Source: Rhabdornis inornatus
Lineage: Eukaryota; Chordata; Aves; Passeriformes; Rhabdornithidae
Length of the DNA stretch: 64,000 nucleotides
Direction: 5' to 3'
NCBI GenBank assembly: GCA_013397075.1
Contig: VWZS01002820.1
Coordinates: 1,161,248 to 1,225,247 of the forward strand
Numbering within the stretch: the stretch's first letter is position 1; every line of letters begins with the position of its first letter. Of the stretch, positions 12,091 through 24,099 are shown one piece after another. The notes under the pieces are model-generated. The model was given only the letters and a program-made list of their open reading frames with translations. It searched no databases and had not been told where the DNA came from. Both the position numbers and the translations under genes were made by a program.

Positions 12091-12481
12091 ATGGTAAGCC
12101 AATTTTCTTCAAATATTTAAGGAAAAATCACAGAACTAAAATACTAATAGTCTGCAAACTAAAAGCAAATATTAAATGTCTTTTTTTGCAATTCCAATCC
12201 ATTTTTTATTAACACCTTGTATTTTTCCCCTGTGTCTTTTGTGTGCATAACAGCCCAGTTAAGGAGCCGAAAAATTCTCCTTTGCATGGGAAGGGAAAGG
12301 AGATGGAGCTGAGTCAAGCACTGCAGCTGGTGTTTGCAGGTGAATACACAGAGACCAGCACAGCACTTGGGAACCGTGGAGAGCTCCCAAAATCACTCCA
12401 GTATGGAAAAACAGCTTTTGTACCCCACCAGCTGATTGAAAGTCAACTACACCCCCATCTCTGCTTAAATAATCTCCACGT

Positions 12482-12645
12482 GGAATCATGGAATGGTTTG
12501 GGTTGGAAAGGGCCCTAAATTCATGCAGTGCCACCCCTGCCATGGGCAGGGACACATTCCACTATCCCAGGCTGCTCCAAGCGCCATCCAGCCTGGCCTT
12601 GGACACTTCCACGGATCCAGGGGCAGCCACAGATGTTCTGGCCAG
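12482..12645 (-). mobile_element. CR1 LINE 3' fragment
   Basis: Inverted CR1 3' end starting 'ggaatcatggaatggtttgg' and extending to 'ggggcagccacagatgttct'. Confidence 0.92.
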
Positions 12646-12849
12646 TTATAAAATCTATGATGAATGGATTTCCATCCAAGTGGACTAACCTATCTTGACC
12701 TGATCCAGCAGAACCCTGTATCACCAAGTGTTATGAATCCCATGTCCAGGAATCTGAGGGATTGTGAAAAGCTTAAAGTCTGACCTGAAATTGTTTGATT
12801 TTACAAATGTTGTAATTTATTTCCAAAAATAGAAATTGTTGTGCTTCAG

Positions 12850-12996
12850 GAGTGGGCTGTGCAGGGAAGGGGTGAAATCTCCAGCCCTGGAAGGTTTCAA
12901 GAAATAACTGGACATGACACTTGCTATGGTTTAGTTGACAAGGTTGAACTTGATGATCTTGGAGGTCTTTTCCAACCTTAACAACTCCATGATATC
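12850..12996 (+). mobile_element. Older CR1 LINE 3' fragment
   Basis: Sense fragment of another CR1 subfamily, recognised by 'aacttgatgatcttggaggt' and 'cttttccaaccttaacaact' close to its 3' end. It is more diverged than most copies here. Confidence 0.75.
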
Positions 12997-14022
12997 TCAA
13001 TAACTTACATTAATAATTATAATTAATAATACTCAAACCCCAAATCTCAGTTGGGGCACAGCCACCCACCAAGATTTTTAAATGTCATTCCATGCAAAAA
13101 AACCCCAACAAACCTACACAGACTTCTAAATTCCAATTTAAATTTGTGTTTACAAAGGCTGCAGAGCTACAGTTCCCGAGCCAGGTTCAGTGGCCGGGTT
13201 TTGTTTTGTGCATAAGCAAGTGTGAGACTGAAACCCAGCCACTTTCCAGGTGACTTTGGTTATCCTGGAAGAGCCTTCTGCTTCTTATTTGCCTTGAAGA
13301 CATTTTCAGAGGAGGAGGAGGCACAGGCTCCCAACATCCACTCTCAGAAACACATGTTTAGGCAACACAAAGATTTCTACAGCACAAAAGGAGTTGATGG
13401 CAATCAGAGCTGTGGTGTGGAGCCACACCATGGGGATGATCTCCGACTCTCTGAAGGAGAATTACTGATTTTTTGCCTTCACTCTGAACTACTACACAAA
13501 ATACATGCATAATTGTCCTCAATCTTCTCCTCAGCACTACTAGCAGCCTACTACTAGCTCGAGAGGGTTTATCAAAAAAGCAAGCAGGACGAAAAAGAGA
13601 GTTAAATTCAACCAGGGGACTGCTACCAGATGTTAATTTTATGAACAACTTAACAAGATGAAGGGAAAGTAATTATAAAATATGTGCACAACAGCATGAG
13701 CTGCTTTCTTGGAGACACGATAGAAGCAGCAGATCCAGCTATTGATCTTGTATTTTCTTTCCTTCTTTCATTTCCCATTTGAAGAAGAGGTTTTCACTTT
13801 ACAGTTGTGGGAGGTTTAAATGCTGGAACCTCCTGTTCCTCCCCATCATGCTCTTTGGACAAGGACGTTGGCACTTTATCAATATCAGGCCCAGAAGAGA
13901 AATTTTTTTGCTCCCTCCCACCTTCATGAAATGACATTTTGGCACAACTGCCACCTTTAGAACACAAACTACACAGAAAGAGGTAAGCAAGGCTTGATAC
14001 CTTTGCTGGTTTTTGAACTTAT

Positions 14023-14085
14023 AGATCATAGAATGATTTGGGTTAAAAGGGACCTTGGTGATGATGATGTTCCACTCCCTGCCTA
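14023..14085 (-). mobile_element. CR1 LINE 3' tip
   Basis: Only the last 60 bp of a CR1 3' end: 'atcatagaatgatttgggtt' followed by 'aaaagggaccttggtgatga'. Confidence 0.7.
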
Positions 14086-14437
14086 AATCCTAAATTTGCA
14101 GTCTGCTCTTCTTTTTCAGCTGGGGTCAACAGAGATAATTCTACCCTTAGGAATTTCAGTCTTAGTGGGGACATTGCACATCTTACATCTGGATAAGGTC
14201 TCCAGCTCAACATTCTTTGGGATCCTTTTTTGCATTTTCTGAACAAAAAGCATCTCCCTTTTCACTTGGTTTCTTCTTTCCATCCCTCCACCTCAATGAA
14301 TGAATGGATATGCACAATGACAGCACAACTGGGAACTTTTAACTAACAGACCACGGCAAGCAAACAAAATTATGAAAACCCAGTGGCACAGGTGTCACTG
14401 CTGAGCTGCTGGAGCAATGCACAGATGCACTGATTAC

Positions 14438-14631
14438 CTTCTCTGTGCAGGGGGGGCACTGTCGGATGCTCTGACCGTGAGGGCGTAGGAGCGCCCCACT
14501 GCCAGCACCACTCCTGGAGCAATGGTGATCAGGCCTGTCTGCTCATTGATGGTGAAGTCTCCCTGAGCCCCAGCCAGGATTTCATACACTATCTGGCCAT
14601 TGGCTCCCTCGTCCGCATCCATGGCTGTCAG
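14438..14631 (-). CDS. PCDH15: PCDH15 coding exon F (EC5 core)
   Basis: This exon is 194 nt, 64 codons plus two bases. The acceptor is 'gccttgcag' and the donor 'gtaatc', in phase 2. It encodes most of EC5: LTAMDADEGANGQI with its DAD calcium motif, then GAQGDFTIN, TGLITIAPGV, VGRSYALTV, and ASDSAPPAQR. The usual LDRE motif is absent here, as in human PCDH15. About 48 of 64 residues agree with the remembered human exon. The split arginine is completed by the first base of the exon at 10281-10413. The exon is GC-rich beside its AT-rich introns. Confidence 0.96.
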
Positions 14632-15170
14632 CTGCAAGGCAAAACCACAGAGTCAGCAGAGGCCACTTCCACAGGCTCTGGGAAGGTGACTCAGGAGGAG
14701 GGGAGGGGAACTCGAACATCTGGAAAACACACACGAATTTGTAAGCACTTCACAACAAAGATACAGCTCAAATGAAGAGTAAGAGGTGTAAAAACAATGA
14801 AGCAGAGAAAAACTGCTTGCTAAGGACTGCAAGCCACTTACTTTAAGATACAAATTAAGAAACCTTATTTAGACCGAGTTTATTGTCTGTGGGTTGGAAT
14901 ATATAAAACTTTCTACAAAAGCAGAAGGGAGAAGAAGACATTTTTTGTGTAGCAATAGTAATGAGAGGATTGTATTTATTTATTTCCTATCCCTCTCTCC
15001 ACTTTTCCGGGTGACAGCTCTGGTGGTGCCAGGAAGTCTCATGTCCAGGCCTGGCATTCCAAGCCCTCCTTGTGCAAAGCTGGAGAGCAATATTTGTGTA
15101 AATATGCTCCTACAGCTATGGCAGACAAGTGGAAGGGAAATGGCAGATGTTCCCACATGGATATACACTT

Positions 15171-15300
15171 GGAATCATGAATCATTCAGGTTGGAAAAAT
15201 CCTCTAAGATGGTCGAGTCCAACTGCTAACCCAGCACTGCCAAGGCTGCCACTAACCCATGTTACGAAGTGTCACGTTGTCTTTAAATCACTTGAGAAAA
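15171..15300 (-). mobile_element. Older CR1 LINE 3' fragment
   Basis: Inverted copy with 'aatcattcaggttggaaaaa' and 'gtcgagtccaactgctaacc', the diagnostic block of an older CR1 subfamily. Confidence 0.8.
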
Positions 15301-15475
15301 ATCTAAATCTCGGTATTAGACCCAAATTCTAATGGAGAACATAATGAAATGCGGGGGTTCTTCTCTTCCTCCTGGGAAAGGCAGTGGGTTTATCCCATTT
15401 CTGTAGTGAGCCATGCTAAATCAAACACACACTCAGCCAGGAATTAGAGCACAGGGAATATATTTGCTTTTAGTA

Positions 15476-15608
15476 AATCATGGAAGAAAATCCCAGAGTG
15501 GTTTTGGTTGGAAGGAACCTTAGAGCTCATCTCATTCCACCACCCGCCATGGGCAGGGACACCTTCCACTATCCCAGGTTGCTCCAAGCCCTGTTCAACC
15601 TGGCCTTG
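15476..15608 (-). mobile_element. CR1 LINE 3' fragment
   Basis: Inverted CR1 3' end: 'gagtggttttggttggaagg' to 'ccctgttcaacctggccttg', about 130 bp. Confidence 0.88.
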
Positions 15609-16313
15609 TTGTATCTTCCTCCTTTAGAAGTTGTTTTGCTAATACACAGGTTCCTCAACTGACTTTTCATTCTGTAGGACAACGTTCCCTCAAATATCAC
15701 AAGAATGACACAAAGTGGTGTGAGCAGCACTGGAACATTCAGGAGGCCACAGTATCCAGCTGTGCATCCAGCTGCCAACAGCTGGCAATGGAAGTTACAG
15801 GGAATGATGGCACCATGGGGTCCTCTGCTGCTCCCAGCTCCAGGCAACCAGTGGGAGGTGGGGAATGGGAAAGGGCACCAGCAGGCGTGACAGCAGACCT
15901 TTTCTGGAATGTCCAAAGTAATCCCAGCCTCAAGAAGGATCCCTGCAGGGATCCTAATGTTAGGATAAAAAGAAGAGACTTTCTTCAAAGGTCTCTGCCT
16001 TGGCTTTCCTGGCACAAACACTCCTGCCCTGGTGCAGGCATGGGATGGGCATGGATGGCAGATGGGAGCGCTGGATGTCAGCAATGATGGAAAACCTCGG
16101 CACTGACTGCAAGGCCAAGGGCAGGATCAACAGCCCGTCCTTAAGGCAAGGCCAGCTGAACAGCATCCTCAGCCTCCGCCTCTGGGTCCCTCTTATCACC
16201 TTGACACCTTGAGTCAGGGACAGGAACTCCCTGACAGCCCTGCCACGCTTTGATAGAAAATCATCTACCGATCAATGCAGCAACTTCAGCAGCTCACAGC
16301 CTCCCACAGCACT

Positions 16314-16530
16314 GCTGCAAAACCAGCATCCAAAACTGCCAAATTACTACCTACAAATGCTGAACCAGCACCTCAAACTGCCAAATCACCACCTAAAACT
16401 GCCAACCACCACCTAGAACTGCCAAACCGCCAGCCAAAACTGCCAAAGAAACACTAAAATTGCCAAACCACCACCTACAACTGAAAACCACCACCTACAA
16501 CTGCCAAACACCTGGAACTAGCAAAACACC
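16314..16530. repeat. Minisatellite, about 20-21 bp unit
   Basis: About ten imperfect copies of a unit close to 'actgccaaaccaccacctaa'. The strand is almost free of G outside the 'ctgcc' core. Unit length varies between roughly 17 and 22 bp. Confidence 0.85.
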
Positions 16531-16669
16531 TTTGCCCAAGGATGGCTAAGAATTTAGAAGAGCAGGAACCAAACCTTGCCACTCAAAGAAGAATAAACCC
16601 CAAAGCTGCAATATCTGAGTTAATCCCATTTGCATACAGCATTAAGCACCAAGGGGAGGATGTGAATTC

Positions 16670-16792
16670 ATGGAATCATGGAATGATATGGGTGGGAAGG
16701 AACCTTAAAGGTCATCCAGTTCCATGGGACACTGTCCATTATACCAGGCTGCTCAGAGGCCCATCCAGCCTGGCCTTGGACACTTCTAGGGA
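16670..16792 (-). mobile_element. CR1 LINE 3' fragment
   Basis: Inverted CR1 3' end starting 'ggaatcatggaatgatatgg'. A short deletion removes part of the usual 'ccctgccatgggcaggg' block. Confidence 0.85.
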
Positions 16793-17784
16793 AAAACTCA
16801 GGGATCTAATTGGTGTCCAAGATAATCTTGATCCTTTATGCACAGAGGCTCACTGAAATACAAAATTTCATTTAGAAAGTCATAAATATTCTCCAAACCA
16901 AAAATTAAGCCCACAATAGCTTTAAAAACAAATCTTAATTCATCTCCTATAGCATTTTTGAGAGCAACTGGAGAGCAGAATAGCATTTGGAGCACAATGT
17001 ATAGTGTACATAGGATAAATCCTTGAAATGCCCCAAAAAATCATGGAAGAGAGGTCACCTCCTCTTAAAAATTTAAAAAACAAATTAATATTTGTGTGGG
17101 GCTTTTTTTATCTACCTCATTCTCTATTTTCTTTTGGAATTCTGAAGGAGCCGCCCTATGAAAACTGCAATTTCACCACTCATTCTATAGCTTCTACACA
17201 TACCTGGGTATGTTAATTAACCTTGCAGAGAGTAATTATCCACCCAAGTGACAGAGCTGTAAAAACCTTGTCTGCTGAACTTCAAAGTAACACACAGAGA
17301 CACAAAAGATAAATAAAGCCTTTATGCAAAATACAGGGTCCTGAGGATTTAATGACAGCATTTGGAACCAGGCCAGTTTTTACTGTGACGACATGAAAAA
17401 GGAAAAATAATTGACTACACAAGCACAGAGATTAAGAAGGTTAATTAAACCTACAAATATGGAATGCTTGGAAAGATAAGTGATTTGAAAAACATTTTGG
17501 GGGCAAAACCAGGAATCAAATCTGGGATTAAACAGAATTAAAGTTTAACTGTTGCCGTAATATATGACTCCATAAATCCCATCTCCAGCTGTCCTAGCCC
17601 GATAGAGCTCCATAGTTAAAAAGATTTAAGAAACAGAGGCTAAAATGTAAAGGGAAAAGAACAAAACAAGGTTTCATTTACAATCCTATGAAATTTTCAT
17701 CCAGCAAGATCAGCTCCATTGCATCAACATTTAATGTACTAAAAGTTTGACAAAACAGGTGTGGATTCTGCTGCACCAATAAGT

Positions 17785-17949
17785 GGTTTTCTTGGTAGGA
17801 AAAGGAGGTTTAGGAATGGTTTTCTTGGGAGGGAAAGGAGATTTAGAAGTGGTTTTCTTGGGAGGAAGGGGAGATCTAGGAGTGGTTTCCTCGGGAGGAG
17901 AAGAAGGTTTGAGAGTGGTTTTCTTGGAGGGAAAGGAGGTTTAGAAAGA
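17785..17949. repeat. Minisatellite, five 33-bp units
   Basis: Five head-to-tail copies of exactly 33 bp, each starting near 'ggttttcttgggagg' and ending in a purine run. Because the unit is a multiple of three, the plus strand stays open and would read GFLGRxxRFRS five times. I regard that frame as a by-product. Confidence 0.9.
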
Positions 17950-18474
17950 TGGCCTTGAGCTTACAAAGACACATTTTGGTTATGATAGAAACCCTGCTCA
18001 GACTCACATCATTACTGGAGAAAACTGGGCTTCAATGTTTGACTTGGAACCTTCTTACAGCAATATTTGTGGTCACCTGGCCCTAGACAGATAAAGTGAT
18101 GACCAACATTCCCAGCAGCTTTCATTGGATTCAGTGTGATGAAAAATTCCAGGATTGTTATGGAGATATTCCTGAACTTGAGTCAACCACACATTATGAT
18201 CTCTGAGCAGGTTAAAATACTTTTTGATTATCTCCGCCAGACATTTCATCAAGCTTCAATCCACTATTTTTCCTTGAGGCTGCAGGGACACTGACTGAGC
18301 AATGCAAACACAGCCTGGTTTTGTTTTCTCTTTCTGCTAATCAGGTTTGCTTTGGAGACGGAAATTAATTACCTGACAGGCAGAAGGCAAAAGGTTGCAA
18401 ATAAACATGTAAATAAAATATGAAGTGGGATGTGAAAATTACTTTTATGAGGATTGTTTTAGGGAAATGTTCAG

Positions 18475-18640
18475 GAGTGGTCAAGCATTGAACAGGTCAC
18501 AGCCCCAAGGCTGCTCAAGGAGTGTTTGGAGAACACTCCCAAGGATGCACACAGTGGGATTGTTGGGGCAGGGCCAGGAGCTGGATCCATGATCCCTGTG
18601 GGTCCCTTCCAGCTGCAGATATTTCATAATCTTAAGACTT
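18475..18640 (+). mobile_element. CR1 LINE 3' fragment, alternative 3' subfamily
   Basis: Sense copy ending 'gggccaggagctggatccat' and 'gatccctgtgggtcccttcc', the 3' end of a different CR1 subfamily. Confidence 0.75.
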
Positions 18641-18931
18641 CTGCTAAACTGTCCTGCTCTTTTATGGCACAATGCAGATTTAAGAGCTGTAAATCAAGAA
18701 TTTAGGCTAAGCTGGGGGAAGACCTTAAAAATTAATTTCGATTGTTGCAATCAGACAAAATTGTTTCAGTGGGGAACAGGGCACTGATCCCCTGTGTATT
18801 TTATTCTCCATCTTCAATCAGGGTGTTATTTATTTTTTCTTGGAAGAGAGCACTTGAATGTGAGTCATGCCACTGCACCAGGAAATTAGGGATAAATTAA
18901 GATATGGGGATAATTTGAGGTAGGATGTAAG

Positions 18932-19325
18932 AAGAGCAAAACTGGGATTGTTCAGCCTGGGCAAGAGAAGCTTCAGGGTGACCTAATTGTGACCTTTCAG
19001 GACCTGAAGGAGCTACAGGGAAGATGGAGAGGGACTTGGGACAAGCAATGAGGGACAGGACACAGGGACTGGCTTCCCACTGCCAGAAGGCAGGGATAGA
19101 TGGGATATTGGGAAGGAATTGTTCCCTGGGAAGGTGGGCAGGTCCTGGCACAGGGTGCCCAGAGAAGCTGTGGCTGCTCCTGGATCCCTGGAAGGTCCAA
19201 GGCCAGGTTAGACTTTGGGACTTGGAGCAGCCTGGGATGGTGGAAGGTGTCCCTGCCCATAGCAGGGGGTGGCACTGGAGGGGCTTTAGGGTTGCTTCCC
19301 ACCCAAACCATCCCATGATTCCATG
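18932..19325 (+). mobile_element. CR1 LINE 3' fragment
   Basis: About 390 bp of sense CR1, from 'gaagagcaaaactgggattg' through the 'gggatattgggaaggaattg' block to the 3' terminus 'aaaccatcccatgattccat'. Confidence 0.93.
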
Positions 19326-20649
19326 AATTACATTTCAGGCCAGTCCACAAGTTTTCTTGCAAAGACAAAATATAAAAAATTTCCTAATGGGCTAAGATTT
19401 AAGTGAATAATATTTTTTACCACCCTCTCTCCCTTCCCAGCTCTCTCATTTTCCTGCTCAATATTCCCTATCCCCTGCATCCCGAATATAAAAATGAGAG
19501 ATGTCTAAAGAAAAACAGTAGATTTAAATTATTGAGATGAAATTTTGTTGCACCACTGCTGCAAACTCCACCCATCAATGTGTAACTCATTCAATATCTA
19601 TGTCACAGCAGTGCAAAAATGGAACACTGGGCAGCAAAATATAATAACATAAAAAAGATGGAATTAAGTACTTTACTAGGTTTACTGTTAATAATCTTTC
19701 TAGTGACAGTTACTATTTACCCCGTTTAACTGTTTTAAAGGACAGATTTCTCAATTGAGAAACTCTCAGCGAGCACAATAAAATACCTATGAAAGGAGAA
19801 GGAAAAATGAGAAATTTTCAGGCTGAAAGGAACAAAATACAGAGACATTTAAACTTAACTCTCCTCAACCAAGGCCTGAAACAATTTCACAAGTTTTGAG
19901 AGGAGACAACCGAAATATAAATAAAACCTGGTTTTCTCACTTCTCTGAAAGGTAATAGGGAAAGAAGGAAAATTCCTTGGTCTAACTATCCAGGCAGAAA
20001 GGAAAAAATGGGGGAGAAATTGAATTTTGCTTGTAATGAATATATTGCCTGCTATTTGTGGTTATTTTCAAGCAGAACCTAAGAACTGATAAATTTCCTT
20101 TATTGTTCAAGAGTGTACCAGACAACAAACACAAGTAACTTAGAAGCTATTATGATTTGGGAATTTTTTCAGGAGTAAAATCAAAACAGTGCCCCACAAA
20201 ATGGGGCAGCAATAAAGCAAAAACAGGGATTATTTGTCCATTTTATTTGCACATTTTCCTGCAACTGCACTCTGGAAAAAAAAATAGGAAATGTAAAAAT
20301 TATTATCCCTAAGGATAATAAAAGCCAAGTGGCTGAAAACCAGTCTGATTATTATAGATGGTTATGACACTGTCCAGACACTCTGAGGTCAGTGTTCTTT
20401 TTCTAACTTGCTTTCTCTGATCAGACAAAGTGGTTTTATGAACTAATTTTCCTCTGGGAACTGTCAGAGATGAGCATCATCTCCCAGCAGAAGATCCCAA
20501 AGGATCCTTACCCCAAGAGGGAGAGTGGGGTACAAGGTGGCTTTGCTCCTCATGCAGACAACAAGGTGAGTAGCCCTCAAAATCACTGTGTCAGGGCTCA
20601 AAAAATAGGAAAGAAAGGTCAGTTTGGCCTCTGAGAAAGTCTTTATAAG

Positions 20650-20712
20650 GCCTTTATATATATGAAGTGTATATATATATGCATGTATGAAGTGTATAGA
20701 TAGATAGATAGG
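20650..20712. repeat. TA/GATA microsatellite
   Basis: Interrupted 'tatatata' runs separated by two copies of 'atgaagtgtata', then 'gatagatagatagg'. Confidence 0.85.
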
Positions 20713-20774
20713 TATTTTTTATCTAAAGATTGAGCAAACTACCAAATAGTGCAGCTGCCCAAAATCCTTATCAG

Positions 20775-21265
20775 CGAATCATGGAATGGTTTGGTTTGGA
20801 AAAGACCTTAAAGCCCATCTGATCCCACCCTCTGCCATGGGCAGGGACACCTTCCACTATCCCAGGGTGCTCCAAGTGCAATGTCCAGCCTGGCCTTGGA
20901 CACTTCCAGGGATCCAGCGACAGCCACATCTTCTCTGGGCACCCTGTGCCAGTGCCTGCCCACCCTCCCAGGGAACAATTCCTTCCCAATATCCCATCCA
21001 TCCCTGCATTCTGGCAGAGGGAAGCCATTCCCTGTGACCTGTCCCTCCATCCCTTGTCCCAAGTCCCTCTCCAGCTCTGCTGGAGCCCCTTCAGGCACTG
21101 GAAGGCCACAATGAGGTCACCCCAGAGCTTCTCCTCTCCAGGCAGATCAATCCCAGTTCTCTCAGCCTTTCTTCCCAGCAGAGCTGCTCCATCCCTCTGA
21201 TCATCCTGGTGTCTACTCCAGACTTGCTCCAACAGCTCCAAATCCTTCCTGTGCTGGACCCTCTC
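20775..21265 (-). mobile_element. CR1 LINE 3' fragment (long)
   Basis: About 490 bp of inverted CR1, from 'gaatcatggaatggtttggt' to 'gctggaccctctctatttct'. It is one of the most complete copies in the window. Confidence 0.93.
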
Positions 21266-22854
21266 TATTTCTGGTATCATCGCCAGTCTACTGAAATCCT
21301 AAGACCTGACTCTTAACTTTTTTTTTTAAGCCAGGTAATTGAGAAACTCAGATCATCTGGTAACGTGGGATGAGTTGAAAAAAAACTTCTCTCCCAAACC
21401 AGCCAGAATTTTCTACCTTCCCCCTCTGACCAGATTATAAACTCAAGAAAACCTGGAAGTAGCCATGTGCTGACTGTGCAGACAGAAGCATGGATTTGGG
21501 AAAACCTCAATCCTGGAATTTAAATTTTTTGGCAGAGGTGAGCTAAATGCCCAACTTCCCCATTATTCCTTTCCCAAATAACATGTTCTGGCTCAATTTT
21601 CCTAAGAAATGTGTCCTCCTGCTCTTTGAAAGCCTCCAGGCTTGGAATATGTTTGCAGCTGCAACGCCAGAATGTGTTTGAGAACTGGAGAGCAGCACCT
21701 TCCCTCTGAGCACAGAAACACTTCAGCAGCTTCAGACAAGCCCAGGAGCTGCTCTGCCTCATCCCAGGTATCATTAACACACCTCAGGCAGCTCAGAGCA
21801 TCCTCAAGGCCAACTTTGAGTACAAAACATTCTTTTTACACAGCAGAAATCTCATTTAGCAACATTTTCTGCCTCATGCTCCCTGACTCCTTCAGGACAA
21901 CAGTATTTGATATTGTGTTTCCACCCAGCCTTGTGCAGCATTTTAAGGAATTTAACTATCAAACTTATTTCTTTCCCTTAGATCTTGCTGGAAATGCCCC
22001 TGTGGCTGTCCCTGACGGTTTTTAAGCACACGTATCCCGAACTGAGGGAACAAAACAACACAAAGGAAGAGCTGAAGATGCAAAGGCACAAGTACAGCTC
22101 AAGAGAGACAGAAGGGCCACTCAACTGTCTCCTCATCACTGCTACAGTCAAATTAATTCCTGATTACAGTTCAGAAGATGGCATTTTATACTTAAGTCAG
22201 CTGATTAATTTTATTTTCCCAATATTCCCACTGCCTCCAACTACTCTGGAATGCCACCAATGGCATTTTGTCTTCTCATCCATCTGGACTGGCAGCACTC
22301 AGAGCAGGGCTGAGATCTTGGAAGAATTATGCAAAAAGAGCCTTTATCCATTAATTTCAGTGTCACCAGGATTCACCTCCAGTCCTGCACTAAAACATAA
22401 ATGAGTGCTGAAACTGACATTTCTTCTCTCTGGGCCCGTGTTCAACCCATTTTTCCTTGCTCATTTGCTCTACAAACAAACTTGCAAAAACCAGCAGGTT
22501 TTCTGGCATGGGAAAACATTCCTGGTTATGTCTTACTGCACTGCTTACCTGTTCTTCAAAAATGTTTTATCTCAAGGTCCCACTAATAAAGGAGAATTTT
22601 CTTTTTCTTTTGAGATTTTTCAGCTGAAGTTTTTTTGTGGAACCTCAGGAAGCAGCTGAGCTGCAGCTCTACAGCTAAAACAGGCCTGACATTTAGTATG
22701 AGCCATTTTGAATAGATATTTAATTAATGAAGTGGATGCAGATACACAAACTTAATTTCTAGCTGGTTTCAGTGCATTTCCAATTTAGATGAACAAGGCC
22801 ATGTACTGCTAACAAAAAGTGAGTTAACAAAGGTAATAAAAGCCCTGAAATTAC

Positions 22855-23004
22855 CTTAATAACACCTTCCCCAGGCATCATATCTGTATATATCTTGACA
22901 TTGTAGGAAATGTTGGAGAAGGTCGGGGTGTTATCATTTGCATCAATCACCACGATGTTCACAGTCACTGGGACACTCTCTTGGACTCCATCAGAAGCTG
23001 TCAT
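22855..23004 (-). CDS. PCDH15: PCDH15 coding exon E (end of EC4, EC4-EC5 linker, start of EC5)
   Basis: This exon is 150 nt, 50 codons, phase 0 at both ends. The acceptor is 'tctctctgaag' and the donor 'gtaatt'. It begins MTASDGVQES; the methionine is internal, not a start. The canonical calcium linker VIDANDNTPTF follows, and then the first strand of EC5 ending TDMMPGEGVIK. Compared with remembered human sequence, FPEISYDV has become FSNISYNV, which creates an NIS glycosylation sequon just after the linker. Length and phase equal the human exon. Confidence 0.96.
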
Positions 23005-23964
23005 CTTCAGAGAGATAAAAAAAGCAGGACAGGAACGTATTTTAATGGTGTGTTCTCAATACAATTCCAAGAGAAATACAATTCCAACAGGAGAAAATAT
23101 GGCCTGACAACCCAAAATCAGCATTTTGTTTCTCTCTGCATTTACAATTACAGGAGGATTCAGCAGAGCTTGAGCCTGCATGTGCAAGACTCAGGGCAAA
23201 AGCAAAGCAAACACATCCAAACCTTTCCAATGTAGAAGTGAGAGGGAATAACTTGTAATTTCCCAGGGATGGAGCTGGGATAGGAGCTGTTGAGTTCAGG
23301 GAGTCTCACCTGGATATCACCACACCCAGGAGCTCTACTAAACCTCTCAGACAATGTTTTGAGGTGGGAATTACAGAGCTGGGATCTCTTCTTATTCCCC
23401 AGAGGAAATTGGAGCTCTCCTTTCCAATGAAAATGGACAGAAAATAGGGAGGCACAGACTGGGAACCCCTGCAGAACTGGGTTTGCCCACAGCCCATATC
23501 CAAATCACTGTGGAGCTGCTAAGGGGTTCATTCACAGCCTGAAGGAATATTAAATCCATTTAAGCTTTTTTTTTCCTCTTTCCTTTTTTTAATACTACTG
23601 GTTGTGCTTTCTGTCAGCCTATTTTTTTTTTTTTTTAATTTGGGATAAAAAGAAAGCAAAAAACCCAAGACAAGGCTCATGTTCCTGGCTCCAGGCATAA
23701 GTGAAAAAAGGCAGTGAGAAAAGCAAGGCCAGGAATAAAAAAGAGGGCTCAGATCCTGCCATGGGGTGAGGAGCAGGTGCCAATCCTGGGGCCATGGAGA
23801 AGGTGCTGGCAGGGGAATCTAAAATGCTGCTCTCAACCAACTCATCCTTCACTGCTCTCCTCCTTCTGGGCCATTTCAAGACTTCTGAGGATGCTGGAAT
23901 TGATCCTTTCCCAGCACTTGCTCTGAGCATTGCCCAGAGAGTTTTCCAAGGGCATTTAACTTAC
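23005..23964 (-). other. PCDH15: PCDH15 intron between exons D and E
   Basis: The intron is 960 bp, the shortest here, with consensus donor 'gtaagt' and a good polypyrimidine acceptor. A poly-T run on the plus strand lies near 23.62-23.64 kb. I see no CR1 copy and no additional exon. Confidence 0.92.
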
Positions 23965-24099
23965 AGAGAAGGTGTAGAGCTGCTGGATCTCCCTGTCCAC
24001 GGGCTGCAGCAGGGTGAGGTAGCGGGTGATGCCACTCTGAGTCACAGTGAAAACCGTGGTGTAGTCGTTCAGAAAGAGAAGGAGCTGTGGATCCTTGGT
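23965..24099 (-). CDS. PCDH15: PCDH15 coding exon D (EC4, middle)
   Basis: This exon is 135 nt, 45 codons, phase 0 at both ends. The donor 'gtaagt' is ideal. The acceptor 'gtcgaaag' is weak, because the pyrimidine run ends about 14 nt before the AG. It encodes TKDPQLLLFLNDY, then VFTVTQSGITRYLTLLQPVDRE, then LYTFS. VDRE is the LDRE-type calcium motif of EC4. Exon length matches human exactly, and differences are conservative apart from LLL for LHL and I for E after VDRE. The next intron is only 960 bp, the shortest in this part of the gene. Confidence 0.95.

Larger units (their letters stand above)
10414..14437 (-). other. PCDH15: PCDH15 intron between exons F and G
   Basis: The intron is 4024 bp. 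The acceptor end carries a triplicated decamer and a C-rich pyrimidine tract. CR1 fragments lie at 11.84, 12.48, 12.85 and 14.02 kb. A dinucleotide-like 'cacaca' patch occurs near 11.72 kb. The remainder is unremarkable AT-rich sequence. Confidence 0.9.
14632..22854 (-). other. PCDH15: PCDH15 intron between exons E and F
   Basis: The intron is 8223 bp. It contains six CR1 fragments and two minisatellites (16.31-16.53 and 17.79-17.95 kb). A TA/GATA-rich microsatellite lies near 20.66-20.71 kb. From 21.3 to 22.7 kb I see only unique sequence, with chance open frames and no exon. Confidence 0.9.

Noticed and set aside
21642..22404. Frames of 127 and 139 codons in the intron between exons E and F
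   Set aside because: No cadherin or other motif, and the PCDH15 protein is continuous without them.
22759..23004. Methionine at the start of exon E as a possible translation start
   Set aside because: It is directly preceded by a good acceptor AG, and the upstream exons continue in frame through it.
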